Shown one piece after another: positions 41,101 through 56,100 of a stretch of DNA of 64,000 nucleotides (positions are counted from its first letter, which is position 1; each line of letters starts with the position of its first letter). The position numbers and the translations under genes were made by a program. The stretch is taken from positions 511,001 to 575,000 of the forward strand of contig NC_133167.1 of NCBI RefSeq assembly GCF_040802235.1, read 5' to 3'. Origin of the DNA: Manis javanica (lineage: Eukaryota > Chordata > Mammalia > Pholidota > Manidae). The notes below the pieces were generated by a model. The model had not been told where the DNA came from, searched no databases, and worked only from the letters and a program-made list of their open reading frames with translations.

Positions 41101-44100
41101 GGGAACCTGCCCTGAGAACCCAGCCAGCAGAGCTCCACTTCTGCTTCCTGTGCCCAGAGAGGCGGCCGCCCTCTGGCTGGGCCCAAGTTCCCTTCTCTCA
41201 AGGCACAGCCTGTAAACAGCCACTGTGCACACTTGGCCATATTGTAGCTGTTTATGGTGCAACGGTATGACTGGCGCCGCTACACCTTCATGCCTAAAAC
41301 TGGCCAAACCCAAAAGTAACACTCGCCGCTTTCTTAACCCCTTTGACCTGGCATCTCTCTTGAATGGGGAATGCCAGGCGGGGTCCTACTCCCATTATGG
41401 AGTTGCTTACCCTGTAAAACACTTAAAGTCGTTTCAAAATCATAATACCAATATTACTCCCAATAGAACTGCTGAGTGAAGTCCAAGGCTCCTTTGGAGT
41501 TATTTTTGTCATTAGAACATCTCACAAAGGCCACACAGTCAGAGCACTGTTTTCAGAGTCCCTTTAAACAACTCTTTCCTTGTGTGGCTGTTGTACTAAT
41601 CTAAATTGTTTTGGGGTCCTTTGTTTCAGCTCATTTTCAACTGTAGGTTAAAACCTTTTTCCTGATGTGCAAAGCATTTCCAAAGCCCTAACTGTGTGAA
41701 CGTGTGTACTCAGAGAAGTCGGTCCCACGCCTGCCTCCTTGCACCCCCACTGTGGCCACTAGGTAGTCAATGCTTCTAGTGTTTCTCATTAGTGGTTTCT
41801 TTGCAATAAACAACTGGAAAACAGGACAAACAGAGATGAAACAAGTGTTCTCACAAGCTGGACAAAGGTGGTCCAGGACGGAGGCCCCTGAGGGAAGGGA
41901 CCCTGCCTGGGGCCCTCCCTGGACCACAGGGAGGGAGCCTGGGCAGCACCCACCGCCACACTGAGTTGAGGTGGTGTCCACAGTCTGGGGGTGCAGAGGC
42001 AGATGGGCCTTCTGGAGAGGAGTGGGCCATGAAGCAAAAAGGCTCCAGAAATCCACCCTTGAACTTGGACTCAAACTAAGCTGTGAGAAGTAGAGTAAAA
42101 CCCTATAGATTGGCCAATGAAAAAGCCCCAGGAAGCCCTGAGCCGATCGATGGGCAGAGCAGGCCAGGGGGGGGAATGCGTCTGTGCTTTCAACAAGCAG
42201 AGCGGAGAGATGGCATTCAACACCCAGGACACTCCCCGGAGACCCAGGAAGCCACAGCCTAGGAACAGGGCACCCTGCCTCGGGCACTACTAGGGGGCAG
42301 GCCTCTTAGCTCCACTGGAAGAGCTAAGCAGGCCTCAAAGACCAATCAGGGTCTTCACTGTCTGCCAGATAAAAGGTCCAATACACTTTAAAGAAAAACA
42401 ACAAAAATCTAGACACCCAGTAATTTGACACCATAATGCCTAGTTTCCTGTTTCTCCCCTAGAGACCAGCTATAGCTCAGTACAGCTCACCTGTGACGTG
42501 GGCACAGCACAGTCTGACGGTTCCTAGTTTGCAACTTCCCCTCTGGGAATCAATTCCTCAGCTGTAAAATGGGGGCATCCCGCAGGCTTCAAGGGTTGTC
42601 GCGACCATCAGACAGCGAGGGAGGGCATTGTGAAGGGAGGGCACTGTACAAATCCTAACTTTACTGTCTCTGTCTGGTGGTCCAAGAAACAGGACTCCCC
42701 TGGGTGTTCCAGGGCCGGGTGCTACCCAGCCTCCAGCAACTGCCAGCCTGCCTGCCTGTCTTCCTAGCCTCGCTGGCCCCTACCTGTGGCCTTAGCACCC
42801 CATGGCCCATGCTGGTCCCTGGCAGGGCAGGCAGAGGGAGGGGTCACACACGTCAGAAACACTGCTTCGGATCAGCAGCCTTCCCAAACTCACTCCCTGA
42901 TTCTGCCAGGCACCTCTGCCCGCTGCCCAGGTCCCCGCCTCTGGATGGCTGGCCCTGTCATTTGGTTTCTCTGTGGGCTCCGCTGGCCTCTTCAGAACCA
43001 AACCCCTTCGTCCCAACCCCACCAGCCCACCCCGGCTGCACCTTCCTCGCGGCGGCTCACTTGCTCCCCAGCCCGGGAACACCTTTCCCACCGTCTCGCC
43101 CTGGTTTCTGTCTTCCCAGACCCACTCTGGCACCACCCAAAGACCCAGTGCTACTAACAAGGAGAAGGGGCATGTCCACAGCATGCTTCCTGTTTTCTAG
43201 GGAAAGCCGGACGCTCTCTGAAGATGAGGAGAGGAGAACGTACAGGGTGTAAGTGGGGTGAGCAGCGTGGCTAGACAAGGAAGAGTCACGCCTCGGACCC
43301 AGCAGGAATCCTGGACCAGACCCACCACACGGAGGACAGCACTCACGCTGCAGCGTCTCAGGTGAAACGCGTGGTGGAGCCAGGAGCTGGGCGGCGGGCA
43401 GCAGGATGCCTCAGGGGAACACCTGAGTGGGTCCTGGCACTGAGGACCGCCCCTCGCTGATCACTGTGCAACCCCTTTAGAGGGTCTCACAGCTCCTTAC
43501 GTCCTGTCCACCTACTGGCTCTACAGAACTGCTCCCGAGAAACATGCCTAATACCATGAGGCAAACACAGGTGAGTTCCAGGATGACAGATTGCAGACAC
43601 CCCACTGCTTCCCCTTCTCCGTGCTGGCACACATTCGCACTGAAGGCACCGGCCCCTTGGCTGTGTCTGGAAACCTTTTAGGTGCACAGCGATTCTCCAA
43701 TTTAACTATAGTTAGTGCAGGGCTTCTCACACTTCCCTGCAGATTCGCACTGCTGACTGCACGGCACTGTCAGAACACCCACCTCGACTTAGTCTGCATC
43801 CGGGGGGGCCACGGGGCTGGAGAGCCTGCATTTTTAACAAGCTCCCCAGTGATGCTGGCGGCATAAGGCCATGGACAGAGCCAGTACCAGACACCCATGG
43901 CGGCACCACCCCAGGCCCACTCCCGCCGAGGATCTCGGGGCTGGAGCTCCCACGTCCATTCACACCACACCACACCAGCAGGACGTGCAGATGAGCATCG
44001 CCAGTCGCAGCGTGTCAGACTCACCCAGAATTCCTGCAGCTCTGTTAGGTGGCTGATGTTTTCAATCTTTTTTATTCTATTTGACGCAATGTCCAACATG

Positions 44101-47100
44101 GTGAGTTTGTTCTAAAACAAGGAAATAGAATTTTTCCTGGGTCATCTCAGTTCAACAATGACTCAGTGTCGTGCTGAGCTTGAGGCAGGGGAGAGCCCCC
44201 CTCCCTCAGAACATGACAGAACATGACCTGCCAGGGAGGCGACACGTGCCTGCTTCCTGCAGCCCACCCAGCCTCTCTGCTGTAATTTATGCCTATAAGC
44301 CTCACAACCACCCCATCGAGCTCTCATTTTCCCTGGGATTTTGAAACTGGTTCTGTCAGACCCAAGCCCCAGGCTCCCAAATCCCCGTTCGCAAAGACCC
44401 AGGGAGATACACAGTCCTGGGAAGAGCAGAATAACCCCTGCCTAAAAGCAGAGGGAGGCCTGGGGCTCCAGGAGGCTCCCAGGGCCGTCCGGGATGGGCT
44501 TCGAAGAAGGGGTGATGATTGTAGCAACGTTTGTTTGGTGCTTATCTTGAGGGAACATAAAATACCACAATACCAAGTAATCCTTAAAATAGTATTTCCT
44601 TCTTCATTGACAGGGAGGAGCTGCCCGGGCACAGCAGAGGGCGCAGAGGGGGCCACTCCCGGTGGTGGCCCTCCTCCCGGCAAGAGGCCCCCAGGAGGAA
44701 GGGGCAGAGAGGAGAGCCTGGGTGCTGGGAAGGGCAGGTCTGGAGCGGGCCTGGGATTCACAGGATGGAAGAGAGGCGGGCGGATGCCTGGCCCTGGGCG
44801 TCGGGCGTGTGGAGACCACGCTGTGTCCATAGTGTGTATGCCTTGACCCTTTGCTCTAAGATGTGCCCAGCAGACACTTTCCAATACACACTGAGCCTGA
44901 GTCATTTTTTAAGGTCAGAGTTTCATGACTTAACGGAGAACACGACTGCAGTGATCATGAAGTCTGTCAGAGCTCGCATTGCTTGCCCAAGTTTGTTTAA
45001 ACAAAGAGTTGGTAAGTTCTTCTCCAATCAAAAGGGGAACATCTAGGAGTTGGCTGACAGCCTGGATGGAAGTTCCTTCCCCTGCTCTCTGCCTATTTCT
45101 GACTGAGGACTCCCTTCTGACATTTTCCACTGTATACCTATGATTATTATTCCAAATCCTTCCAAGTGCTAAGAGGAAGTTAAAGAATGTCCCAATAGAA
45201 CAAAACCCGCAATGCAGACGCATTCAGCCAACAGAGCTGCCGATTCAGAAGCGCTCTGGCCTGGTCTGACTCCGTGGGGGCCGGGCCCTCACCGTGGCTC
45301 ATCCCATCTCACAGAGCGCTGGCCTCGCCATGCTCCCAGAAGCCACGTGGCCCTCGGGCTGGGCACAGGCATGCCTGGGAGGGGTCCTCCGCCGGCTTCT
45401 GTAGGGCCCATCGTGCCTGGTCGGATTACTGAGGGACTGCAGCTTGGCAGGAGGCTCCCTCCTGCAGGGCTTCTGAGCAAACAGGGACTTAGGAGAACCC
45501 GTAGAAGAGGGGCCTGTGTGCAACAACAGGCCAGCAACAGGCCAGGCCCACTAACACAGCGCCCGCAGCCCTCTGCCACCCTTCTGCGGTGCTCACATGC
45601 AAGCACGAGGTGGGGGAGGCCAGCGAGGCCAACGTGTTCTGAAACAGGGCAACGGGATCCTCGTGCGGCCCCAGTGCGGAGGCTCCGTAGCAGGGGCGTT
45701 CTGGCTGCCAGAACTGGTCCAAAGCCCTGAGCACAGCTATGCAGTTGCGTGTTAACACATCTCATAATTTTTGGGGAAGCTGGACAAAGTTCCCAAAGCC
45801 CATTCAAAGGCAAACCAATGAGAACTGCTTAGCAAAAGGGAGGGCACACACACACCAAGACTGCGCTACTGGACCTCGCGGGAGCACAGCAGGGGCGGGC
45901 AGGACACCTGCTGGGCAGCAGGAAGACCCAGGGGCCTGCGATGTTCCAGGACAGTGGCTCTGCCATCTGCGAGGAAGGCGCCTTTACTTCCTTAGCTCCC
46001 ACACACATTCCAGATGAATCAGAGAAACCAGAAGAAAACACAGGTGAGCCCTGGGCCTCTAGCTGAGCAGGAGCCCGGGGGAAGGGCCGGCATGCAGTGC
46101 CGAGCCTCACAGTGACCCGACGGCCTTCGGAGCTCATGCTGCTTTGTGCTGTTTGCTTCGGAGACCCAAGAATGACCCAGGGGTGAACCCACACGGTGGG
46201 CAGCACTCCTACTGGTAAATCCTCAACTTTGCTTCTTCCCCAGGGGCCTGGGACCAGCTGCTCCTTTGGACCATGCTGCCAACATGCCCTCTCCTGGGTG
46301 GGTGCTCGCTGTGGACTGCAGGGCCTTGGCACGGGAAGACCGGGTAGCAGGAGGGGCCCCAGTGCTCCTCACAAGCGTGGGCCCGACAAGCTGGGCATCC
46401 TGTGTGTACCCCCCACATGGCTCTGCTTGTGCGGCCTCCATCCCAGCCCCACCTCTCAGAACCATGCCTCAGCCTGGCACTCTGGGCCACCTGAGCGTGT
46501 GCCGGTTCAAGCTCACCAGCTGGTTGCCGGGGGAGGACGGGGACTAATCTTACCATGAGCAAGTTCTGACTCTTCCAAAATTTTATGTAGATGTTGGTGA
46601 GATGAAACTCAGCACGTATCTTTCCCCCAAAACATTTCTCATGGTGACTAGGCTCAGGGGCTTAGGCAGAGAGGCCAAAAGAGCCTTTACTAAGAATGAA
46701 ACTGTTCACAGTAACAAAAGTGGCCAATCCAGTTACATTGGCTGGTAATTAAACAAAACAGAAAAACCCTCAGTAAATCGAATGAGAAAAAGTATTTTAT
46801 TTGCTGTGAGTACTAGACTGAGGAGGGCAGGGCCACCAGGAGCCTTTGTGCTGGGTCAAGGTGGGGCGGGATGAGCACGCCCAGTCAGGCTGCAAGGCCT
46901 GCTGAAAATCGGGGCTGAGAAGCAGGGCTGAGGCAGCCACTGGACAGGAGTGGGGACAGCGGCCACTGTCATCACCACTAGCCCTCTGTAGTGCAGGGCG
47001 CCTGGAGCAGGCACAGTCGTTCTTACCGTCCTCCCCCGAGCCCATAGTGCTGCGGAGGCACATCTCCCACCAGCTTAGAGACGGCACCCTGGCTGCAGCA

Positions 47101-50100
47101 AAGCGGCCACTGAACGCTCACTCCAGGGAGCGTGGAGACCACCACACATACACAGTCCCCAGCGTGGGGAGGGCTACTGAGCTTCCAGGGCTCTAAGGTC
47201 CCCATGATAAACGTCTGGAGGTGCTGATGGTACCTAAGCCCAGGCCAGAGGCCAGGGTGTGCTGGCCCACCAGCCGCCCATGCCCATACGTCCCAGACAG
47301 ACAAGCACACATCTTACATTGTTCTCCAGGCCCTCAATGACCTCGATGCCATTGTGGCTGAGATACAGCTCCCTCAGGTTCACCAGGCTCTGCAGACCCT
47401 CGATCTTGGTCAGCCGGTTGCTCTGCAAGAGGGAGAGTCAACAGCTGTCAGAGCAGTGCAGGGGCAAGACCAAAGGGCTGATGGGAAAGAAGGTGTCTCC
47501 TCTTCAAGAGCCGTAGCGATAGGGCGTCGCACCAAAGATGGGCCAGAGCAGAAAAGGAGGTCAGAATCTTGGTCTGCTGCACTGGCTAAAATTCATGCGG
47601 TGGGTAAAAGGCTTTTTGGCTGAGAAGCCACGTTTTAGGGGCACTTGGGGAAGGTCCCCTCCAGTTAGCTCAGTGACTCAAGGGTCACACCAGGGAATAT
47701 TAAGACAGACAGCGACCCCCGCTTTCAGTATGCACTGTGCTCGGGGCTGAGCGGAGGCTGCAGAGCATCTGCTTTACAAGAGGCGTGCGCGGCTGAGGCT
47801 CCTGCTGCCCCAGGGCAGCCCCGCACGGCGGGTGGCGGGGGTCTGACTCCACTCTTTTGCTTCTGACAGAAAAGGTGACGGGAGGCTGGGCAAATGTGGG
47901 CCCTTACCAGCTCCCAGACACAGGGTCTGCCGGCTCCAGGGTTCGCAGACGTGGAAGGAATCGCTTCCACCACTGAGCCAAACACTTCAGGAGGAATCAG
48001 AACAAACCGAACCTACTGAAGAGCCCCTTTTGGCTAAAACTCACAGAGGACTTGGACTAGAAAAAGGACTGTGACCCTGAAAGAGGGAAATTTGAGCCCG
48101 ACATGGACTTGCACAAAGTCTGCGAGACCTGACGTCTCCGTGGCTCACTGAGGTGGGAAGAGGCGGTGGGCCCGGACACAGGGGGAGGCACGCTCCCGGC
48201 CGCTCAGCAGCCCTGGCCCGGCGGGCGTCCGGCAGGGCGGTACCTGCATGCTGAGCACTGTCAGACTGGTCAGGGCATCCAGGTTCTGAAGTTTAGTGAT
48301 CTTGTTTTTCCCCAAGAACAGACTCTCCAGGCTGGTCAAGGCGTCGATGTTCTCAATGGCCTGTGGGAGGGACAGGGCAGCGGTGAGCCCCCCGAGGCCG
48401 ACTGGCCGCAGCGGGCAGGGAGCAGCTGTCTGGGGGTCAGCCCCGCACTGCTGGGCAGGCACATACCCCTCGGGAGACTGTCCCGTGAACCCTCCCTGGA
48501 GCGTGGCGGGAACACCAGGAGGCTCGGAGGGTCCACGGTCACACCCATGGGCTCCCGGCCCTCGGGTCCTCACAGGGCTCTGGTGCGCTGGGGAACAAAC
48601 AGTCTGAAAACCCAGAGTGGGGCGACTCCTCAAGTCCCTCTGACTTCTAAAGTTCTGAGTGGACACATCATACTATCCTACATGGATATACCATTAAAAT
48701 ACGTTCCCCAGAGCCCAGGTCTGCACAGAAGAGAGATGCTGGATGTCCTGACCTTGGGATGCCCACTCAGGATTCCTGGAGCAGGGGCCCATGCTCCTTG
48801 GTGGTCAGGCCCCCTCAGTCTCTGTAACCCCGCTTGTGTCTCCCAGCTCGGATCCTGCGCTCAGCAGTCACCCCCAGGGCCTTGCATACAGCAGCCAGTC
48901 CTGAGCGCTCCTTCCCCCTCCCTGGGTTCCAGCAGACACCAGTAGAGACGCCAGCCGGCCAGGCCATCTCATCCTGCCCGTCACAGCAGGGCTTGGCAGG
49001 GGCAGTCTGAGATTCAGGGGGAGTGCACCCCGACTGCTACCGCCTGCGTGCATCTGTGACAAGCTACCTTCCTCTTGGGTCTCCCACGGGAGACACCTGA
49101 TAAAACGCCGACACCTGGGCCACTGTCTGGTTTTGAGTGGGCTACACTTCGCTATTTGTGGCCCTCCTCTGCTAACAACTGTCACCAGAGGCCCGTGTCA
49201 GTACTGCCGCTGTGGCTCACATCCCGCCAGCTCTGGTCACCTTGTGCTGTAGGCGTCCTTCTTCCTTCAGACATGAGAGGAGGGAGCGGTGCTGGGGGCA
49301 CTCACCTGGGCGGCCCCGCTCCCCTGGGATGCCAGGTGGGCTCTGAGCCACCCCCTGGCTGAGCTGGCAGATGTGCTCATCTTTCCCGCTGACCTGCCCC
49401 ACACCAGTCCTCTGACTGCTCCCCCAGCTCTTCTCTGAGGCTCTAAGTCAGCTGAGTAAGGGCCCGTCTGCGTCCATGGAAAAGGAACTGCGTCTGCTTC
49501 CCACTCCGCCTGCTGCTCCCAGGTCGGTGGAGGCAGCATCTAATGCGGGCTGATCCGCGGTTGTACCCTGGGGTCATGGGCCAACCAGGCACCGAGCTGC
49601 CACATGCTTCCTGGGGCCCCAGCTGTGGAGGCCGGGCCACTGCGAGCCGCTTTGCCCTGCGTGGGGCACTTTCATCTCAGAGGCTCCCTGGAGGACACAA
49701 CATTGGCACATTCGAAAGCAACATGCTCAGGGCTGGTTGGTCCACCTCCTGCAGGATGTACATGGGATGGTTTACTAAGGGTCTAGGTCGTGGTTTGGAT
49801 GGAGAGCGAGTGAAATCTCTGTGCAGAAAGGCTAGACCCCTGCATCTGGGTGAACAGTCAATTAATGCTGACCTCCAGACAGCATTTTTTCTTAAAAAAT
49901 ACTGTTTCCAAAAAAAAAAATTATAGCATGTGATGAAACTAGGCGCCCCCTCCCCCCGGGCCCCCACAGGCCACGCACATTGCCGCCCCCGCAGCCTCAC
50001 CTACCCGGATGCGGTTAGACCCCAGCTCTAACATCTGTAGCTGCTGAAGGCTGCTCATGTTCTCGATCTTGGTGATCTTGTTGTTGACCAAGAAGAGTTT

Positions 50101-53100
50101 TCTCAGTCGCGTCAACTTGTCAATCCCTTCAATGTTTCGCAGCAAATTAAAAGAAATATCTAGAATCCTGGGAACAGGAAAGATATTTACTGCTTAATAA
50201 GCATAGGTCGCACAGAATTCAGAACCTCACTAACTCAGAGGCGGCACCCTCTTCCGGCAGCCCGTACACTGCCCAGGGGACAGCTGGGGGCAACCTCCAA
50301 GACGCCCACCTGCACAGGACTGTGCTGAGGGCAGAAACTATGCCAGCCTCCAGTCAAAGGTCTGATTTGCAGGTTGAGACTGTGGGCAGGCCAATGTCAC
50401 CCAGGACCGCCAGGTGCAGGGCAGGACCCTGGCAGACACAGGAGCCCCCAGGGTTGAGAGCTGGGGCATAGGGTTGGTTTTGGGGAGATGGGACAGGTAC
50501 CCCAGTTGCTTCCCCAGGTCTCACGACTCACTCCAACTCTGTCAGCGCCTCCAGATTCTCAATCTTCTTGATCTGGTTGTCATAAAGATCCAGCTCTCGA
50601 AGACTCTGTAACTCCTCCAAATTCTCAATGCATTTAATTAAATTTTGACGGAGGCAGAGAGTCTGGGGGATGGAAAAAGGGCAGTTGACGTAGGCAGTGG
50701 AGGCCACAAGACAGTGTGAGCTGCGTCACAGGGCAGAGGACAAGCCTTCCAGGTGGGAGGATGCGGTTTCCACTCTCCTGCTGTGTCCTAGAAGGGTGCT
50801 GACCTTGGCCAGGTCGGGCGGACACCCACAGGGAGCAGACCTACTTGGAGAGGGAGGCGTTGGTCAAGCTTGGGAGCATGGCCTATCTCCACCTGTCTGC
50901 AGGCTCCGAAGTGAGTTAGGGACCGTGCAGTTCGGTGTGCGAGCTGCAGCAGGACACGCCCCTCAGCCTCCTGGACTGCTTGAATCCCGCCAGGTGTGGA
51001 GCGAAGGGAGCTCAGGTGCTGTGCGTGCCGGCCAGCACTCCTGCAGCACCGACTCTCAGCAACAGGTCCCCTATGTCCCTCAGGTGGGCTAGGCCCCAGG
51101 GTCACCGAGCCCCCTCACCTTCACTTTCTTCAGCACTTCAAACCCTTCGATCTTCCCAATGCGGTAGTGGTTCAGGTCAATGTCCTGAAACAAAGCAGAA
51201 AGCCAGCTGAGCTGCAGGCAGAAGCCTAAAGACGTGCTTCCTGGGACAGGAGCTACAAGGAGGCCAGCTGGTGGGTGGAAGACGCTCTTTGGTTTACCTA
51301 TGACTTCAAAGTTTTGTGTGATGCTGACCCTCCAAAAGAGAAGTATAAAGGACCCCTCTCTCACCCTCTAGCCCCCGTGAGCACAGACATCAGCCTCAGT
51401 TTGGAGGAGATGAACCTGCTCCCGTCACTGTGGGTGGCTAGCTGCAGGCTTGGGGGAGAGCCCACGGCAGGCTGTCCCACAGCAGGCGGTCTTCCCCAGG
51501 CCCCGAGGCGTTGATGCACGGTGCTTTTCCAATGGTGGGGATGGTAGGACCCCACCAGCAATAACGTGATCATCTGACCATGTGATTTATGAGTCTAAGG
51601 TGTTTTGTTTGCTACACAGCCCTCAGTGGTTAAACAGAAGCAGGACGGCAATCATGGTATTGAAAAGGATGCCCTGGTGGTCAGAGGTCTGGCCCTGAGG
51701 CCAGGTTAAGCAGGTGGCCTTACCTCTGCCTCTCGGTCCAGGTTAATGGTTTCCATGTCCACAGGCAACTCCTGTCCTTCTGAAAAAGCAACAAGAAGAA
51801 AAGCCCACTCAAAGTCCCTGAGCATCGGAGGAGGGCTGTGATCTGTGTTGCTTGGCTCACTGAGCTAACCTGAAGGCAGAGGAGTGGCCAGCGGGGGCTA
51901 CTCAGCAGGGGCAGCACCCTGTTCCAGAAACGGTCATCTTTCAAGCATGCTGAGTTTCCTGAATTCGGCTACTGGCAAGTCTCCAAACTCCCATCTGTGC
52001 CACTGAAGTTCCCAAGAAAGGAATGTGGCTGCTGCTGTCATCAGAAAGGAGGGGCCAGGCCAGCTGAGCCACAGGTGAGCCCAGTTGGCACTGGGGAGCC
52101 TGCCTGCCAGCGGTGCCCGGGCTGCCTCACCTAACAGCAGCCCGCCCTCCCATGGCCTTTCTTTCCTTGTCTGTGGCACTAAATCAGGCCGCCCGAACAC
52201 AGACCACGTTCCAAAACACGCCTTTCACTGCTTGGAAAAGTGGAACATCTGTAAACACTTCTCTGGCTTTGTTTATCCATAGATTTACAGGAGATCACCC
52301 AACCTAAGACTGAATAAAAGGAGTCGGGCAAAACCCAGAGATGTGGGGGCAGGTGGTGTCCCGGCGCACGGACTTTCTGCGACTAAGTCAGTGAGGGAAG
52401 CTTTCACTCGCCATCTCCCTGCAATCGTTCCACCCACATCACTTCCAGAATACCAACACTGAAGTTCCCAAGTAAATGCCTGGTGCTTTTGTGGTAATTG
52501 CCTTCTACCTTAAAATTAGGTTGCCATAGTTACCAATCATCTTCACTGGCACAGAGAGCATATTATCTTAAAAATTAATTAGAAAAAGAATGAATTTGTT
52601 GCTTTCAACTGTAATAGTAATAATGTACAGTTACCAATATGCTAAAAGGACCATGTACTGTATATAAATCTGGAAAATGCAGAAGGTACAAGGCCCTCTC
52701 AAACCCCATGAGGCCCTCACCATCAGTCTGGTGTTCTCTCTTACGCGGATAAGACTACATACTACTACTGACACTTTTTTTTTTTTGGTATCATTAATCT
52801 ACAATTACTTGAAGAACATTATGTTTACTAGGCTCCCCCCTTCACCAAGTCCCCCCCACATACCCCTTCACAGTCACTGTCCATCTGCGTCTACTACTGA
52901 CACTTTTAAAATGAGATTCGGACATGCCCACTCTTCGGAACTGTGCTTTTTCCACCTGGTAATTTATCTCAGATACTTTTCTGTCTATTCAAGTGGTTTT
53001 CCTCATTCTTCTCAATGTAAATTGACTTTCTAAGCAAACAAAAAAGGGCTTAGATCATGGCTGACGAGGGTGAAGACCACCATTCTGAGCTGAGAACCTA

Positions 53101-56100
53101 ATTTTTCTCATCTCTCAACTCAATTTGTTGCTGTTAACAAATTGCTATCAGGATAGTTGCCCTGTAAAACTGTCTTCCTAACGTGCAGGCAATTTGGACA
53201 ATGATTCGCAGGCTTATAATCTGAAGCAAGATTCAGAAATGACTTCTCTAAAATATTGAAAGTGCTATTCTGAAATCAGTTCGCTGTCCCAGGAAAGACA
53301 AGCATGGGGGCGAGCCATGGTATTTACTTCAAATCTGTTTCTCAACAAAAGGTTAATGAAACAGTTTACTGATTCTGTCCCAGATGACACTTCAGTACCA
53401 ATATTATCAGAAATAGGATTCTGCCTTCAGTGGAATTAGAAAAAACTGCAGCCTGCCTTCAGGGGCCATCAATGACCCAGCTTGCTAAGGGAGTGCCTCA
53501 GGGGAATTGGCTCCCAGAGGGCCGGTCCAGTAGCTTCCAGGCCACTGAGGGCCTCAAATGTACGGCAGCAAAGATCAGTCAGATAAACCTGTCTCTCACA
53601 GCAGGGCTCCCAGGACCCACCCAGCACGGCCACCTGGGGGCAGACCCCAGGCAGCACAGCCCCACCTGCTCACCCCAGTGAGCGTAAGGTCAACCTGGCC
53701 TGGTACCTTCTGGGTCCTCTTCGCCCCGCTCTCCTCCATCTTTCAGGCCGTGCTCGCTGAGGTCTGCCCCGATGCTGCCGCTCTGCTTCTTCCCTTCTTC
53801 ATCACCTGATTCTTCAGATTCAACCCGCCTGTCAACTGAATCCACACCCGTCAGTTAAGAATTCACATTCACTTTACGTGACCTTTGAGGGACGCGTAAC
53901 AGGCTGACTTTTAGTTTCAGTTTTAAGTCCAAAAGATTTCATTCAAAAACATTTGTCGAATCCGTTCAAGGAGCACTTGAGTGTCTTCCACGTCCCAGGC
54001 ACCATCTGAAGTGTGCAGTGATGGGGAGAACATGGGGGTGGGGAGGGATGGAGCGAGGAGGCCACGAACTTGTGAAGAATTGCCAGGTGATCCAAAAGCC
54101 CCAGATCATTTTTGATTAAACGTACTAATGGTAAATGCAGTGACGCGCCTCCTGAGCGGCTGGCTTTTGGCCTGGATATCCACGTGGGGACGACCGTCAT
54201 GACCCTACCGTCACACGCCTTCATCCATGCTCCACTATTCATTTGGCCAAGAAAGTCAGCCCAGTTCACAGGCCCTCATTCCGAGAGAAATCAAGACTAA
54301 CTCAAATCAGACTGCGGACAGGAGGAGCTCTGATGGAAAGGGAAAGACAGTGAACAGTGCACAACGCCCACATAAAGTCACTGAAGCTCAACGTCAGCAG
54401 AGTGACACTGGCTCAATGCTTTGAAAGGCTGGTAAGTATTTTCTGAATTAATAAATAAGGCAATAACTGAATGTGGCAGACTGGTACAAATCTTTGGCAA
54501 GATAGCCAAATAATTTTCCTTTTTCCTAAGATTTTTTGACCTCTTCTGGAAGTGTCTAGCAGACCCGAAGCTCTGACACAGCACTCGGAATCACAAACCA
54601 TACGGAAAGTGTTCTCTTTCCCACCTGCAGCCTGTCCACAGAGGGGTGTGCTCTGAGTGGAAGGAAGTCCTATTTCATTTTTGTGTCTCCCGATGGGCCT
54701 GCCAAAGCAATACCCAGGAAAAGGCTGCTGGGGAAAGCAAGTTCTCAGGAAATCCACCTCCAAAACTCCCAAATCCAGCCCTTCGTCTCTTCCTGGCAAC
54801 TGCCGTGGCCCGGCCACTTTCCCTGTGGCGCAGGCTCCTGCCTGGCCTCCTAAGTGGGCTCCCTGTTGCCTGTCCAGCTCTGACTGATTGATACTCCACT
54901 GCGAGAGCATTTGATCTGAGTCTAAAATCCAAATCTGGTCTTTGACTCCAAAAATTTCTGCAATGCCAGTGGATCTTCCTGAGTTTCATCTTGTGCCCAA
55001 ACACACAGCTTTGGTAGGTGTTTCCTTTTCCAAGCGTCAGTTCCCCCATCTGTAGGAAGAAGCTACTATATAGTATAGCACCTGCACACTAGAGCTGCTG
55101 TCAGGAGTAAATGAGAAAGGGCACTAGAGCAGCGAGCGTGTGCACGACAGGCCACAGACATTCACTACATCAGTTATTACCAGGCACATGGCACTCTGTG
55201 CTCAAGGCCAGGGGAGAGCAAGTTGTACTGGGCACTAACTAGTCTGCAGCAGCTGAGCCCAGGGTGGGAGGGGCTTGGCTGATGAAGAGCAGCCAGGGTG
55301 AAACCTGGGACTCTAGCCTGAGGGTAACAGGGATCTGGGCATGGGAGTGCAGATCAGCATATAAGGTGACTTTGGAGTACTGGGGACAACAGGCTGGCTC
55401 AGGGCATCGGCAGTGGGAATGGAAGAGGTACCGGAGACCGGAGACATTAAGGAAGTACAGGCATCAGTTTGTGGATTGACTGTGGGGGAGAAACACCTAG
55501 GTTTTGTACCTACCATTTACCAAGACAGGGAAACAGATGACGAGGAAGCAGGAGTAGATGGGGGAAGGGGGAAGGAGGAGGGTAGGAAGAAGCACTTCCT
55601 TGCCTGAAAAGAGCCAGGGTCCGAGTCTAAGACGGCTCAGCAAGACCCTCCTACCGCCTTTTCTCACCAGCCTCACGGCGCTCTCCTCCCTTATCCAATA
55701 CGACTGCTATTCTGGGTCAAACTCTCCTGCAAACAGCTCACGTTCTCTCACACCCCTGTGCCTTTGCGTGGTTTCCTTGGCCTGAAACGATCTTTGATCT
55801 CTCCCCTACCCTATCCCCAGCGTGGCTGATTTGTGGTCGTCCTTCAAGGTTCAGATGGAGGCTGGCTTTGGTCGTGCACAGATCGCTCCCAACCTGCCAG
55901 CTCGTCCTTCACCCCGACCCTAACAAATGACACAGGGGGGAGCGGCTGCTCTTCTGGAGCTCTGTACCCCGCCCACGAAACCAGCCCAGCCAAATGCATA
56001 TAAGCATTCGACGTGCCTGATTTTCCAATTTGGGTTATGCGTGTGTGTATGCATAATTATATGCACATATATGCATGAAATTGTTTCAACAAAGCGAAAT

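Larger units (their letters stand above)
38151..44024 (-). other. PPP1R7: PPP1R7 intron 9 (5.9 kb) with several repeats
   Basis: The longest intron of the gene. It contains a Tigger-type remnant (~39025-39305), a MIR (~42500-42665), a MER5A-like piece (~43705-43870) and an unnamed AT-rich block (~41260-41700). The rest shows nothing that I can name. Confidence 0.7.

Noticed and set aside
54413-55049. Overlapping open frames in PPP1R7 intron 1 (165 and 124 codons)
   Set aside because: No homology and no splice support; the region partly overlaps a MIR.
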